Source: Pomphorhynchus laevis (Eukaryota > Acanthocephala > Palaeacanthocephala > Echinorhynchida > Pomphorhynchidae). Taken from it: a stretch of 64,000 bases of DNA. Position 1 is the first letter of the stretch. The number at the start of each line of letters is the position of its first letter. The stretch covers positions 1 through 64,000 of the forward strand of contig WNNJ02001497.1 of NCBI GenBank assembly GCA_012934845.2. The letters run 5' to 3'. Of the stretch, positions 44,911 through 55,950 are shown one piece after another. A program made the position numbers and the translations under genes. The notes beneath the pieces were generated by a model that was given only the letters and a program-made list of their open reading frames with translations, ran no database searches and was not told the DNA's origin.

Positions 44911-47385
44911 AGTACTGACATTGCAATACGATGTTTAAGCTGTGGGTAAAGTTTAAATTCAATTCATGATTTAGAAATGTTAATCTACATTAATCTACAA
45001 TCGGATGTTTGTAAAGTTACAACATAAAGAGCTTTTAAATTATTTTATTGAAGTAGTTTAAAATTTAAGATAAAAATCGTTGATATTCTTATTAATGTAC
45101 AACTAATGAGGGATTTTCTTAGCAATTTTCTAGTGTCATCGCTAATAGAAATAGTTTTTTTTTGTAAAATCTCATCCAAAAGAAATTAAAACAAAGCTAA
45201 TATACACGTAATTGTCAAGTCACTCTGCCGAGTAATCTTACATAAAGTACATGCAAAGTTCTCTTAAGTCTTCATTAGTTGTGCATTGGCATAGATGTCA
45301 AGAGTGATATTTAAATCTAATGAAAAAATTGACAAACAAAAATTTATTAAGGTTTATTCCCGCTCAAACGTTATAGTTTTTTTTATAAATTTACAGAAAC
45401 AAAAAAATCGTTTAATTTCAAAAGTTACAAGAAAATTATAAACAGTAAATTTAATAAACCATTTAATCTGCTTCTAAACTGTATTGTTAATAAATAATTA
45501 TTTATTATTAATGAAAATTATTTAAAAATTATGCAAAAACAAAAAATAAACGATCCAATTAAAAGCAATTCAAGATTTTTTTTATAAAAATAGTTTTATA
45601 TTAGAGGATATGATTTTAGAAAACACCGCAAAATAGTAGTAAAATAATCTGAAAATACAATAATCGAATGCTATTTTAAGTTAGTAAAGTAAAATGCAAA
45701 AACAAAAAATAAACGATCCCATTAAAAGCAATTCAAGATTTTGTAAATTTATAGGAACGAATGATAAAAATAGTTTTATTCCAAAATAACAATATTTCGA
45801 TGGCTCCTGCTATCATCTTCAGAAAATTACAAACAGATAAGTTAAACATATGTTTAAATAATTTTAAAAAATTAAATGATTTTAAAAGTTACAGGAAAAT
45901 TACAAATAGTAAATTTAATAGACCATTTAAACTGCTTTTGAACAGTAATTTTAATAATTATTTATTATTTTAAAATTATTTTAATATTATTTTAAAATAA
46001 TATTTTTAAAACAGTGATTTTAATAATCCGTTTTCTTAATTTAGAATAAACTTATTGTAATTTCCTCAAGATAATAGCAGAAGCTATCGAAATATTGTGA
46101 TCTTATGGAATAAAACCATTTCCACTTATTTTTTGTTCCTTTAAATTTTAAAAACTATAAAGAAATAATATTTTTAAAAATATTTAAGAAATACTAACGA
46201 ATACAACCCAATTTTATTATATCAGTGGGTGCTTATATATCGATAAACTATCGATATATCTACGATATTAACTACGATAATATCGATATTGCAGTATTGT
46301 GTAATCAGAATAAAAATAATTGAAATTTCCGAACTTCCCAGCTAATACCATTGGCATTTCAAAAAAAACATTCTGTAAGTGTAGAACGGTGACCGTCGAG
46401 CTCTACTCTGAAGCGACAGTCCCGCTAAATAAAAGAAAGTTATATTAAACAAAATAAAATTTGATAAAAATCAAATTTTTAATTAAAAATTTTAATAATT
46501 ATTTATTATTTTAAAATTATTTTAAAATAATATTTTTAAATAATCTGTATTTTTATTTAGAATAAACTTATTATAATTTCCTCAAGATAATAGCAGAAGC
46601 TATCGAAATATTGTGATCTTATGAAATAAAATTATTAAATTCTTATTAAACAGAATTATTAATAAACTTATTAATTATTAATTATTTCACTTGTGAATGT
46701 TTAAATAAAGCTAATTTCTTCGTTCCTGTAAATTTATAAAACTAATTGTAAAGAAACAAATTTATTTATCTTCTGTTCGATCAATAAATAACGATTATAA
46801 CGTTGATAAAATATTATTTAATTTTAATGTAATCTTTAAAATAAACATTTTTAAACAATTTTTAAACCTTTTTTATTTTAATAAAATTAAAATAAATTTT
46901 AATTATTAAAACATATTCTAATAATATGTTTTTTAATTTTGAATTAAATTTAATTTTGATAATTTATTCGTTCCAGTAGAGAGAAATAAATGGATATTTA
47001 CAATCCGTTATCTATTTTAATTTACCGTAAATTTAAAGTAAATATACAGTAAATTTAAATGCAGTCGAAAGGTGTAGTCTAGCAATTGAGAGAGTGTATA
47101 CTAAACAAGGTATAGCTAGAAGGGAAGTTATTATGACGCAACATGTAAGCCAACTATACAAATTCTGCTTCAGTTACAAATTAGCATTTAAATTGTGAAA
47201 TATGATCTCTTACTGAATATAAGGTCATTATATAAGAATTTTATTTGAATTTTTCAATAAAATTGAAAAAACTTATTGATAAAAAAATTCATTCAGCATT
47301 AAAAATTTAAATTATAATTCATTATAATTAAAATTTCTTATTAAATTATAAAAATATAACCTTGATATTTTAGCAATTTATCAAA
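44911..47385. repeat. AT-rich region built of diverged internal repeats
   Basis: No gene. Phrases recur in direct and inverted form: GCAAAAACAAAAAATAAACG at about 45533 and 45694; TCCTCAAGATAATAGCAGAA at about 46062 and 46579, with an inverted relative at about 45790-45830; GTAAATTTAATA.ACCATTTAA at about 45445 and 45909. It looks like a pile-up of short non-autonomous elements. A 70-codon frame at 45761 is not convincing. Confidence 0.5.
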
Positions 47386-47387
47386 CG

Positions 47388-47765
47388 TTCGATAAAAACG
47401 AAATATTTCGATAAAAACGATCATCTTTGATGCGCATCAAAGATTCTCATTGTCCCAAAAATTGATTGAAAAAAGACAGCTGGACAATCAAAAATTTTAT
47501 CGTGGCAAAATCGAGGTTCGATAAAAACGAAATATTTCGATAAAAACGATCATCTTTGATGCGCATCAAAGATTCTCATTGTCCCAAAAATTGATTGAAA
47601 AAAGACAGCTGGACAATCAAAAATTTTATCGTGGCAAAATCGAGGTTCGATAAAAACGAAATATTTCTAAAAACGATCTTTGATGCGCATCAAAGATTCT
47701 CATTGTCCCAAAAATTGATTGAAAAAAGACAGCTGGACAATCAAAAATTTTATCGTGGCAAAATC
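47388..47765. repeat. Three 129-bp tandem repeats
   Basis: Units start at TTCGATAAAAACGAAATATT (47388, 47517, 47646); the third has a small internal deletion. Each includes the palindrome TTTGATGCGCATCAAA and the phrase AAGACAGCTGGACAATC. The frame is shared across units, giving a 66-codon ORF (47595-47795) that is a by-product of the repetition. Confidence 0.92.
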
Positions 47766-48004
47766 ATCATCAGGAATTGTATTAGTAGCTGTTAAACTTT
47801 GTGCATTTTTATACCATTTCAGGAAAACAGCTACATATTGATTAGTTCTAGGAACAAGAACTATTGGTTAGTTTTAGGAAAATAAAAGCAAAAAGTACAT
47901 TGAGCGGAAACGAGTATGTATTACAATCAACGGTTTCGAACAGATTTGTCAGTTTAAGAAACATTAAGTTTCTACAAAATTTAGAAAATTAATTATTATA
48001 ATAA

Positions 48005-48366
48005 ATGTCGATTATAATAATTACATGCGTGAGGCCTGTGCGGCTGAGATTTTGTGCAATCCTACCAAAATAGGGGGTAAGGATATGGTCGTTGAAATCG
48101 ACGAAACTGTATTTGCACGCCGCAAATACAATAGGGGACGCGTTTTACCGCAACAATGGGTGTTTGGCGGCGTATGCAGAGTCATCCGAGGTTTTTCTTT
48201 TTGCAGTGGAATAACGAAACGCCGAAACACTAAATGCTTGTATTAAGCAATGCATTCAAATTTATTTGAATGCATTTTGATTTTTCAAATTTAAATCATT
48301 TTTTTGAAAAAATGAAGAAAGTTGAATAAGTTTTCGTCATTTATTGGAAAACTTTACAATGATAGC
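48005..48366 (+). mobile_element. Merlin transposon, internally deleted derivative
   Basis: 48005-48258 is nearly identical to 43797-44050 of the full Merlin copy, including the EIDETVFARRKYNRG core and the shared frame break. It then jumps to TIR sequence (TTTTTCAAATTTAAATCATT and on) corresponding to about 44527-44616. The shared break shows that both descend from an already broken copy, or that one derives from the other. Confidence 0.85.
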
Positions 48367-48409
48367 AATGAGATTGCTATCAATGAGATAGCAATGAGAT
48401 TGCTAAACT

Positions 48410-48492
48410 TTACAATGAGATTTTGTACAATCCTACCAAAATAGGGGGTAAGGATATGGTCGTTGAAATCGACGAAACTGTATTTACACGCA
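48410..48492 (+). mobile_element. Merlin transposase mini-fragment
   Basis: GAGATTTTGTACAATCCTAC through ACTGTATTTACACGC repeats about 48040-48120 in the same orientation. It is a second, smaller duplication beside the previous fragment. Confidence 0.8.
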
Positions 48493-48647
48493 TGTAAATA
48501 TATGCGTGTAATAACTGTATTATTAAAATTTAAAAACTGTATTATTAAAATTAATTATTTTAAAAAATAATACGAGAAAAACTACATTTATCAAATGCAA
48601 ATTTATCAATTTATTTTAATTATTAAATTTTGATAATTTAATAATTA

Positions 48648-48955
48648 TCGGCCCCTACTAGAGGAGTAGGGGCCGAAATTTGATAGCATAGCAGTTCCTC
48701 CTGATGACCTCTAATTCTTATTCTGATACAACGTCTGTTATTTATTAGTCAATTCATAAAAATGACATTTATTTTAAATTTCAATTTTTTATTTTAACTT
48801 GATTTAAATTATAGAAAATCTAAAAACAATTATTAATTTTATTATTTAATTATTAAATTTTGATTTAGCATTATTATGTTTTGTTTATTTTATAATTATA
48901 TAACAATACGTAGACTCAGTTAGCTGATTTGATTTGTTCTACTAAAATGTTATTA
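48648..48955 (+). mobile_element. Penelope-like element 3' tail fragment
   Basis: From GGGGCCGAAATTTGATAGC through CTCAGTTAGCTGATTTGAT; the same tail as 53010-53277. No coding part. Confidence 0.85.
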
Positions 48956-49089
48956 TTGATCTGATTTAATTTAATTCCGACGATACTTTTAAAAAAAGCT
49001 TAAAATATGATATTTTTAACATATTCAAAAAATACGTAGTTTATTTTCACTGAAAATTAAAAATTTTCAGTGAAAATAAAATATTTAAT

Positions 49090-49300
49090 ATTTTCTACCC
49101 CTTGATTTGTATATCGTATAAAATACGTAGACTCAGTTATCTGATCTGATTTGATCTACTGACAAGTTATTATTAACCTGTGAACTTTGTTTTCTTGATA
49201 ATATGACCACTGTTAGTATATTACCACTGTGGTAATATAACAACATCTGTCAGAAATACTAAAACTGTATTTTTGATACGACATTATTTTCGAATTATTT
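49090..49300 (+). mobile_element. Penelope-like element tail fragment
   Basis: Starts at CCTTGATTTGTATATCG and includes ACGTAGACTCAGTTATCTGA and an extension (GTTATTATTAACCTGTG) shared with 50095-50115. Low coding value. Confidence 0.6.
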
Positions 49301-49389
49301 TCGCATTGTTTTACTGAATACTGCCACATATAAGAGATTCATTATTTTGTTTCTTATATAACGAATTTTAAGAAAATAAATTTAAATAA

Positions 49390-49570
49390 GAATTTTTATC
49401 CCCTATTCGGAAATAGGAGCCAAACCTGATAGCATAGCAGTTTTTCCTGATTATCTATAATCCTGATTCTGATATATCGTATATTCTGATACAACGTCTG
49501 TTATTTATTAGTCAATTCATAAAAATTGTCTTTTATCTTAAATTTCAATTTTTTAATTTTACTTGATATA
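49390..49570 (+). mobile_element. Penelope-like element tail fragment, diverged
   Basis: GGAGCCAAACCTGATAGCAT followed by CAACGTCTGTTATTTATTAG: a more diverged copy of the 3' tail. Downstream, 49570-49690 is a TA-rich tract. Confidence 0.65.
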
Positions 49571-49689
49571 AATATCAATTGTATAAAATATTAAATAATT
49601 ATTTATTATTTATCTTTATTTTTATTTATATATAAAATAAAATAAGTAAATTTTATATATAAAATATATAAATAATATATATTTATATA

Positions 49690-50170
49690 TTATTAATATA
49701 TGGATAATAAATAATATACTTTGTATTAGAATAAGATACTAGATAGTTATTTCAGAGGAAATACATCATTAACATGTATTTGGCCCCGCTGCTATGTTGG
49801 GTAGAGGAGTTAGGGGCCGAAACCTGATAGCATAGCAGTTCCTCCTGATGACCTCTAATTCTTATTCTGGTACAACGTCTGTTATTTATTAGTCAATTCA
49901 TAAAATGACGTTTATTTTAAATTTCAAATTTTTTTTTATTTTAACTTGATTAAAATTATAGAAAATCTTATAACAATTATTTATTTTATTATTTAATTAT
50001 TAAATTTTGATTTAGCATTATTATGTTTTGTTTATTTTAAAATTATATTAAATACGTAAACTCAATTATCTGATCTGATTTGATCTACTGAAAGTTATTA
50101 TTAACCTGTGGACTTTGTTTTCCCGGTAACATGACCTCTGTCAGAAATACTGAAACTATGTATTATTGGT
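49690..50170 (+). repeat. Upstream pseudo-LTR of Penelope-like element
   Basis: Begins inside the end of the RT frame (ATGGATAATAAATAATATAC) and runs through the full 3' tail to about 50080, matching 52896-53277 in direct orientation. A partial tandem copy ahead of the full element is the typical pseudo-LTR arrangement of Penelope-like elements. It includes the GGCCCC/GGGGCC and CTGATGACCTCT boxes. Confidence 0.8.
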
Positions 50171-50514
50171 TACAACTTTACTATTATTTTTTTCTTATTT
50201 TCAAACGAGTTTGATGAATTATTAATTCTTAAAAAAGGGAGAAGTTTGCATCCCAAGGTGTTTACACTTTAAAATGTAAACTGCTTCACGTGATCACGTT
50301 TAAGAGACCAGGTAATGGCCAATAGCTAGGTCGCGTAGCGCGTGGAGTGAAGGTGGTAGATCTTTATAGATCTTGTTCCAGCCTGCAACCGCCTTAAGCA
50401 GGGCAGCCCCCTGTCAGATGCTGCTAGATGGCCCGTTGTAAGTTTAGTCTGAGTCAACTAAACTAGGTGGCGACACCGAAAAAGCAACGTTAAAAATTAT
50501 GACTTAAAAGTTAC

Positions 50515-51153
50515 ATGTACTCAACCATATTGGAAAAATACGTAAGTACTAATGATTTCAATTTTAGATCTTTTAAATGTAACAGAAAAAATTGTATAGT
50601 TTGTGATGTTATAAATAATAATTGTATTGTAAGTAATACGACAAACAAATGTTTTTCATTAAATATTAATAATAATTGTAACTGCAATACCGCAGGTGTA
50701 GTGTATCTTATAGAATGTACATGTGGATTGCAATATATAGGAAAAACATATCAAATGTTAAAAACTAGGTTTAGGCAGCACATATATAATATACAGCATA
50801 ATAGTCAAACTATATTTCATAAACATATGAGATTAATAGGACATGATATTAAAAACTGTAAATTATTTATTTTAGAACATATTATCGAAGAAAACATATC
50901 AATATTAAATCAAAAACTATTAGAAAAAGAAGATTTTTGGATTAAAACGCTTAATTCCATGTACCCATTAGGATTGAATGACGTGGTACAAGGAATTGGC
51001 AGAAGTAGTATAATACATAATAAACAACTATATTATAATAATCCGGTTAAACGCAAACCAAGAAATCGTGGTGATAAAAGGAATAAGAAAAATAGAGTTA
51101 AAAATATTCAAAAAGATATGTATATAAATGAACAATTAGAAATATTAAAATAA
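50515..51153 (+). CDS. GIY-YIG endonuclease frame of Penelope-like element
   Basis: 212 codons starting ATGTACTCAACC. Cys-rich module RKNCIVCDV and CNCNTAGVVYLIECTCG, core LQYIGKTYQMLKTRFRQH, and a downstream Glu in KLLEKEDFWIKTLN. The C-terminus is strongly basic (KRKPRNRGDKRNKKNR), suiting nucleic-acid binding or nuclear targeting. It continues toward the pre-RT region (MYINEQLEILK). Compared with 13278-13850 it starts further upstream and is very similar. Confidence 0.88.
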   Translation: MYSTILEKYVSTNDFNFRSFKCNRKNCIVCDVINNNCIVSNTTNKCFSLNINNNCNCNTAGVVYLIECTCGLQYIGKTYQMLKTRFRQHIYNIQHNSQTIFHKHMRLIGHDIKNCKLFILEHIIEENISILNQKLLEKEDFWIKTLNSMYPLGLNDVVQGIGRSSIIHNKQLYYNNPVKRKPRNRGDKRNKKNRVKNIQKDMYINEQLEILK

Positions 51154-52045
51154 CTTTTAAGAGATATAAAGCTTAAATATCTTTATGTAAATATAAGAAA
51201 TTTTTCTAAATATATCATATGTTCAATAAATCAAAAATTAATTAACGACTATGATAGGTTGAGTTGTATAATAGACAGTTATTGTAATACAAAATACTAT
51301 AATCGTACAATAAATGTTAATAATAACAATAGAAAATATACATTAACCATAAACTTCATTAATAAATGTATAGATAACATAAATATAGCCAGAATTTTAA
51401 ATAATTCTAAAGTAAAGAAACAACAGGGTCAGATTTAAGTAAATATATTCCTAAAATAAGGTATAAACTCCTACCACCATTAGGACGAAAAATTTGTAAT
51501 TATAATAAAGAATTAAAATCAATATGTAACGATAATATTAGAAACATAATGGAAACAGAATGCAATTGTAAAAGTCTTAGTTTTGATAAAATAAATGAAC
51601 ATATATGTACCTATAATCTAGAATTAATTGAAAATTGTGAATTAAAGAAAGCTGCTATCAAAAGGGTATAAATATAGATTAAATAATAACAACGACAAAA
51701 ATAAAATTTACAATTCGTTATATAATAACTTAAATGATTACTTTAGTAAGCTGATTAATAGTGAAAGCTCGAATATATCTAAGATAAAAATTTGGAAAGA
51801 TTATATATTTGATAAAATTAAAAATAAAATGAAAAATAACAAACAATTATAAAAGGAAAGATAAAATTAATAAAGATTATGTATACAGAACTTACTAGAA
51901 TTAAAGGATAACTATATAATAACAACTATTGATAAAGCTAGTAATAACTTTGTCTTCATATGCAAAAAGCTTTATTATGATATACTAGTGAAAGAGGTTA
52001 ATTCTTAATGATTTAAATGTAAATCCAACATATGAACGTAGTGAG

Positions 52046-52924
52046 TTGAGTTTAGAAACAATTATTACAAGTCACTGTTCTATAATGGATAAAAAGGGTA
52101 TAAAGGTTGAATTAGATAATAAAACTATACCTATATTATATTGGAATCCAAAATTACATAAAAATCCAATAAAACCTAGGTTCATATGTAGTGCGTTTAA
52201 ATGTACATTAAAACCACTTTCTGCAGAATCCTTAAATATTTTAGAATCCTTAAATATTTTGATAAATCAGAATTATTTAAAAGTAGGGACATCTATATTT
52301 AGACAAGTAAAAGGTGTTCCGATGGGTGGTAATAGTAGCCCAATTATAGCTGACTTGTTTTTAAGCTTTATAGAATATGAATTTGTTCATAACTGTGTAA
52401 AAACTAAATCTAAACAATATAAATATATGAAATATATGTTTCGATACATTGATGATATATGTGTATTTAATTCTAATAATTTTTATTCAATTAGTGAGCA
52501 CATTTATCCAGAAAGCCTTATTCTTAACAAAACCAATATTAATGATAAAGAAGGTGTATATCTAGATATGAACATTAAATTAACATTAACTAAAACTACT
52601 ATTAATTTATATCGTAAAGATGACATATTTAAATTTACAAGAAACATACTTTTGCATGAGCATTCATGCATACAATATAACATAAAATATAATACATTAA
52701 ATAATGAAATTTTAAAAATTGCAACAATATGTAATGATATTGGTTTTCTTCAAAATCATTTAAATAATTTAATAGATACATATTTTAAACTAGGTTACTA
52801 TAAAAATAACATCAAACAGAAAATAGTAAAATATATAAATCAACACAATAATATTAATAATAAATTTAAACTCTTAAGTGACAAATTTTTATGGATGGAT
52901 AATAAATATTACACTTTGCATTAG
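52046..52924 (+). CDS. RT frame of the 50.3-kb Penelope-like element
   Basis: 292 codons. Carries GIKVELDNKTIPILYWNPK, KPRFICSAFKC, VKGVPMGGNSSPIIADLF and FRYIDDICVFN with YIDD intact. It is about 100 residues shorter than the homologous frame at 36887-38071, so this RT is probably not active. Confidence 0.85.
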   Translation: MSLETIITSHCSIMDKKGIKVELDNKTIPILYWNPKLHKNPIKPRFICSAFKCTLKPLSAESLNILESLNILINQNYLKVGTSIFRQVKGVPMGGNSSPIIADLFLSFIEYEFVHNCVKTKSKQYKYMKYMFRYIDDICVFNSNNFYSISEHIYPESLILNKTNINDKEGVYLDMNIKLTLTKTTINLYRKDDIFKFTRNILLHEHSCIQYNIKYNTLNNEILKIATICNDIGFLQNHLNNLIDTYFKLGYYKNNIKQKIVKYINQHNNINNKFKLLSDKFLWMDNKYYTLH

Positions 52925-53277
52925 AATAAGATACTAGATAGTTATTTCAGAGGAAATACATCATTAGCATGTATTTGGCCCCGCTGCCATGTTGGGTAGA
53001 GGAGTAGGGGCCGAAACCTGATAGCATAGCAGTTCCTCCTGATGACCTCTAATTCTTATTCTGATACAACGTCTGTTATTTATTAGTCAATTCATAAAAA
53101 TGACGTTTATTTTAAATTTCAATTTTTTATTTTAACTTGATTTAAATTATAGAAAATCTAAAAACAATTATTAATTTTATTATTTAATTATTAAATTTTG
53201 ATTTAGCATTATTATGTTTTGTTTATTTTATAATTATATTAAATACGTAGACTCAGTTAGCTGATTTGATTATCACA

Positions 53278-54834
53278 AATTGTATTGAAAATACATCGTT
53301 GCTGCAATCCATTTAGCAAAGTGTTGAATAATTTTTTTTCATTCAAAGTTTTAAAATTCTTGAGAAATACTAAAAGTGTTTTCTTGCATATTTGTCCAAG
53401 GGCAACGCCTTGATGCGCTTTACCGCCCTTACGAGCTCAATGTTACCAAATGCTAGGCTTTATAGTGAACGTACTTGCTATTGAGAAGGCATAAAATCCA
53501 CAAGGTTGAGTTCATATGCAATGTCTAACAGACTAGATGTTCGGTAGGCTACATTACATAGGTTAATTCCTCAGATCAAATAAAATCATAAGTTACTTAT
53601 AAACTAATTCAGTTATTTTCCAAAAAATGCACTAAATGTGACGTGGCTGACTCACTGCTACTGAATAGATAAACTCACTACTGAATAAACTCACTCCCGA
53701 TTGAATTAGACATTCAAAGGGTACGGGTGTAATAAAAATATTCATTTTTAAAAGAGGGGATATTTACAGGTTCAAATTTAGCAAATAACTATCATCAGTC
53801 AACTACATCATGACCTGAGGGTCATTTATCGCCTTGTTATTTACGGCATTTGATATGAATATATCAAACATATGAAAGAATATAATAGTAAATATGTATG
53901 CGTTTAAACTTTAGCAAAATGTTACGTTCATCTTGCAGCTTATCACTATTTAACGGATGAGGACGGATAATTCAGAGCGACACATTGCATTCTACCCCGA
54001 CTAATATATAAATATCGAATTTGAAAAATTCAAATTCGGTTGTTCTATCGAAGAAGCGATCTTTTCGCTATAACGATAATTTGCTTTTATAAATAAAAAA
54101 AATTATCAAAGAAATTCGATATGCTGACATAAAGCCTCATAAATTTGCCGTTATGTGTTATTAAAATGTCAATAAACATTATTAAAAATGGTATACATTT
54201 GTGTAAGCTACATCTGCTGCAAATCTTTTTATCTTTATTTGATCTAATTGAGCTTTTTTCACAATTGAACATTGATTTTCACATATCCTTTCCGGCTATA
54301 TTTAAAGTTTTATTAGTTATACCTCATCACAACACGCGAAATAAAACCTACTCTACAAATACACGATTACATTCCAATTTTCTTTCCCGTCTCAGCGTAG
54401 CGAGCAAATATTTGCAAATGTCAACGTTCTATCCTGATCATAGTATCAATTGAGATTGATGCTTCCATTTATCATTTTGATTTGTATCATCGTAGTGTGT
54501 ATGCAACAAAAGTTGAGGATATGGAAAAGAAACATCGCATCCATCCATGATAGCGATAAACACGGGTAACTGAGCAAAAAAAAACTATTTGTTTTTAGCT
54601 ATACACATTTTAGTGGTGCGACTGGTAGTGCTATGGTGATATATCTGCAAATCATATTATCACAATCTCTCTCTATTATTGTTAGTGTGGAAAACTTTAA
54701 TAAATTCAACAGTGTTCAACTTGGTAAAACAGTTCATCTACTCGGAACAAGTATAGAGTTGAAAGCGGATCTCGCTTATAATCAAGTAAACTGGTTCTGC
54801 TATCTTGCCTGCTGATCGCGTTTTAAAATAAGAT
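53278..54834. other. Non-coding stretch before the 261-codon gene
   Basis: No gene recognised. A short palindrome (ATCGAATTTGAAAAATTCAAATTCGGT) lies at about 54014-54040. The 3' part may contain the promoter of the following gene; short frames at 54145-54453 and 54633-54815 show no motif. Confidence 0.35.
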
Positions 54835-55620
54835 ATGAATAAAGTTAGACAATCCATCACAGTCTTTATTCTACTAGTTATTCCACATATCTTAAGTGCT
54901 GATGGCGATAAGGATAGTCGGACATATACTGCAAATAGTAATTTCATTGAAAATCGAAATCAAATCATAGATTACGCTTACCAATCCAAGCTATTCAGCA
55001 GATTAGAATTACGAGAGCTCCATCTTTATTGGAAAGAATATCAGCATGCGTTAAAGACACTAAGTCCAAATGTCAATTTCCGAAATTCTAATGGAAAATT
55101 TAATAATCGGGTATTAAGGAGATACATACTTGGCCAAATTTACAAAAACCGTATCGAACAGATGAACGAAAACAATTTTACCCATATATGCCTAAAACCA
55201 AAAGTGGCCTCAATACGAGGGATAACTGAAACGGTCGACCACCCCACTAAGAATATTAAACATTTTTGGATTGTATTATTTGGTGATGCAGTTCAAATAA
55301 ATATAAATATTGGCAACGTTAAAAGGACAGCATGTAATACAATGGCCGTTGTTTGCAATTCGGAATTTAAGGGCTCCACAGAAACCTACCTTTATGACAA
55401 TCATAAGAATATTTTATTTATAGATACGGAAGAAAGTAGAAATATAACAACTATATTTACGTATTCCGTGAAGGATAACAAGTTTTTAAAGCAGAAAGTT
55501 TTTAGAGTAAACAATCCTTCAAGCGAATTCTGCAAGGCCAATTCGTCATTTCGTCAAATGTCAACTTCAATCGCAGCAATACTCATCATGACAATACTTA
55601 CTTCCCTTTTATATATTTAA
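54835..55620 (+). CDS. Unrecognised secreted or membrane-anchored protein
   Basis: 261 residues in one uninterrupted frame, which in this region of broken elements suggests a real gene. The N-terminus looks like a signal peptide (ITVFILLVIPHILSA, cleavage near residue 22). The C-terminus is a hydrophobic tail (SIAAILIMTILTSLLYI) after a Ser-rich stretch, fitting a GPI-anchor signal or a single membrane span. Four Cys (HICLKP, TACNTM, VVCNSE, EFCKAN) could form two disulfides, and sequons NFT, NIT and NSS suggest glycosylation. No family recognised. Possibly a lineage-specific surface protein; alternatively it could have more exons upstream. Confidence 0.65.
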   Translation: MNKVRQSITVFILLVIPHILSADGDKDSRTYTANSNFIENRNQIIDYAYQSKLFSRLELRELHLYWKEYQHALKTLSPNVNFRNSNGKFNNRVLRRYILGQIYKNRIEQMNENNFTHICLKPKVASIRGITETVDHPTKNIKHFWIVLFGDAVQININIGNVKRTACNTMAVVCNSEFKGSTETYLYDNHKNILFIDTEESRNITTIFTYSVKDNKFLKQKVFRVNNPSSEFCKANSSFRQMSTSIAAILIMTILTSLLYI

Positions 55621-55810
55621 CTTATAATCTAGGAAATTAATTACATAAAAGCTACTGATGTATTTGACACAAATGTCTAAAAATAATTGCACTTAAATTT
55701 ATGTATCGGTTCTTGAATGCTACTACATTGTTTAAAATACACTAGTATTTGCATAATATACCTGATTTTATGCCTGTATTCCATATATAAAAATGTAGTT
55801 GCCTATATAT

Positions 55811-55850
55811 AATAGTTGCTAGGTCACACAAGGCTACAGAATCCTTCATT
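55811..55850. repeat. Dispersed repeat fragment
   Basis: AATAGTTGCTAGGTCACACA and CTACAGAATC, shared with 93-160 at the other end of the window. Confidence 0.55.
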
Positions 55851-55903
55851 GGTGTGAATTCAAATCTAAATCAGTATTCACTTCAAAATTTCCATATTCA
55901 TAT

Positions 55904-55950
55904 TCCCTGATGCCTGATAATCAAGGAATGATGATCAGGCATCAGGGAGA
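55904..55950. repeat. Short hairpin
   Basis: TCCCTGATGCCTGAT and its complement ATCAGGCATCAGGGA with a loop of about 15 bases, followed by more CAGGGAAAT phrases to 56025. Possibly the end of a small foldback element. Confidence 0.6.

Larger units (their letters stand above)
50280..53277 (+). mobile_element. Permuted-type (Naiad-like) Penelope-like retroelement, near-complete
   Basis: Order on the plus strand: leader (50280-50514), GIY-YIG endonuclease (50515-51153), linker and pre-RT region (about 51120-52000), RT (about 52046-52924) and 3' tail (52925-53277). With the pseudo-LTR at 49690-50170 it spans about 3.6 kb. The endonuclease lies before the RT, opposite to classical Penelope and like Naiad/Chlamys elements. 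The frame is interrupted several times and the RT region is shorter than in the 36.5-kb copy. No capsid or envelope gene. Confidence 0.9.

Noticed and set aside
47595-47795. 66-codon ORF as a repeat protein
   Set aside because: The frame arises from a 129-bp (multiple of 3) tandem repeat; no start context or homology.
53011-53080. CTGATGACCTCT read as a normal type I hammerhead
   Set aside because: No GAAA follows in the next 40 bases; only the permuted (type II) reading is possible, and it is imperfect.
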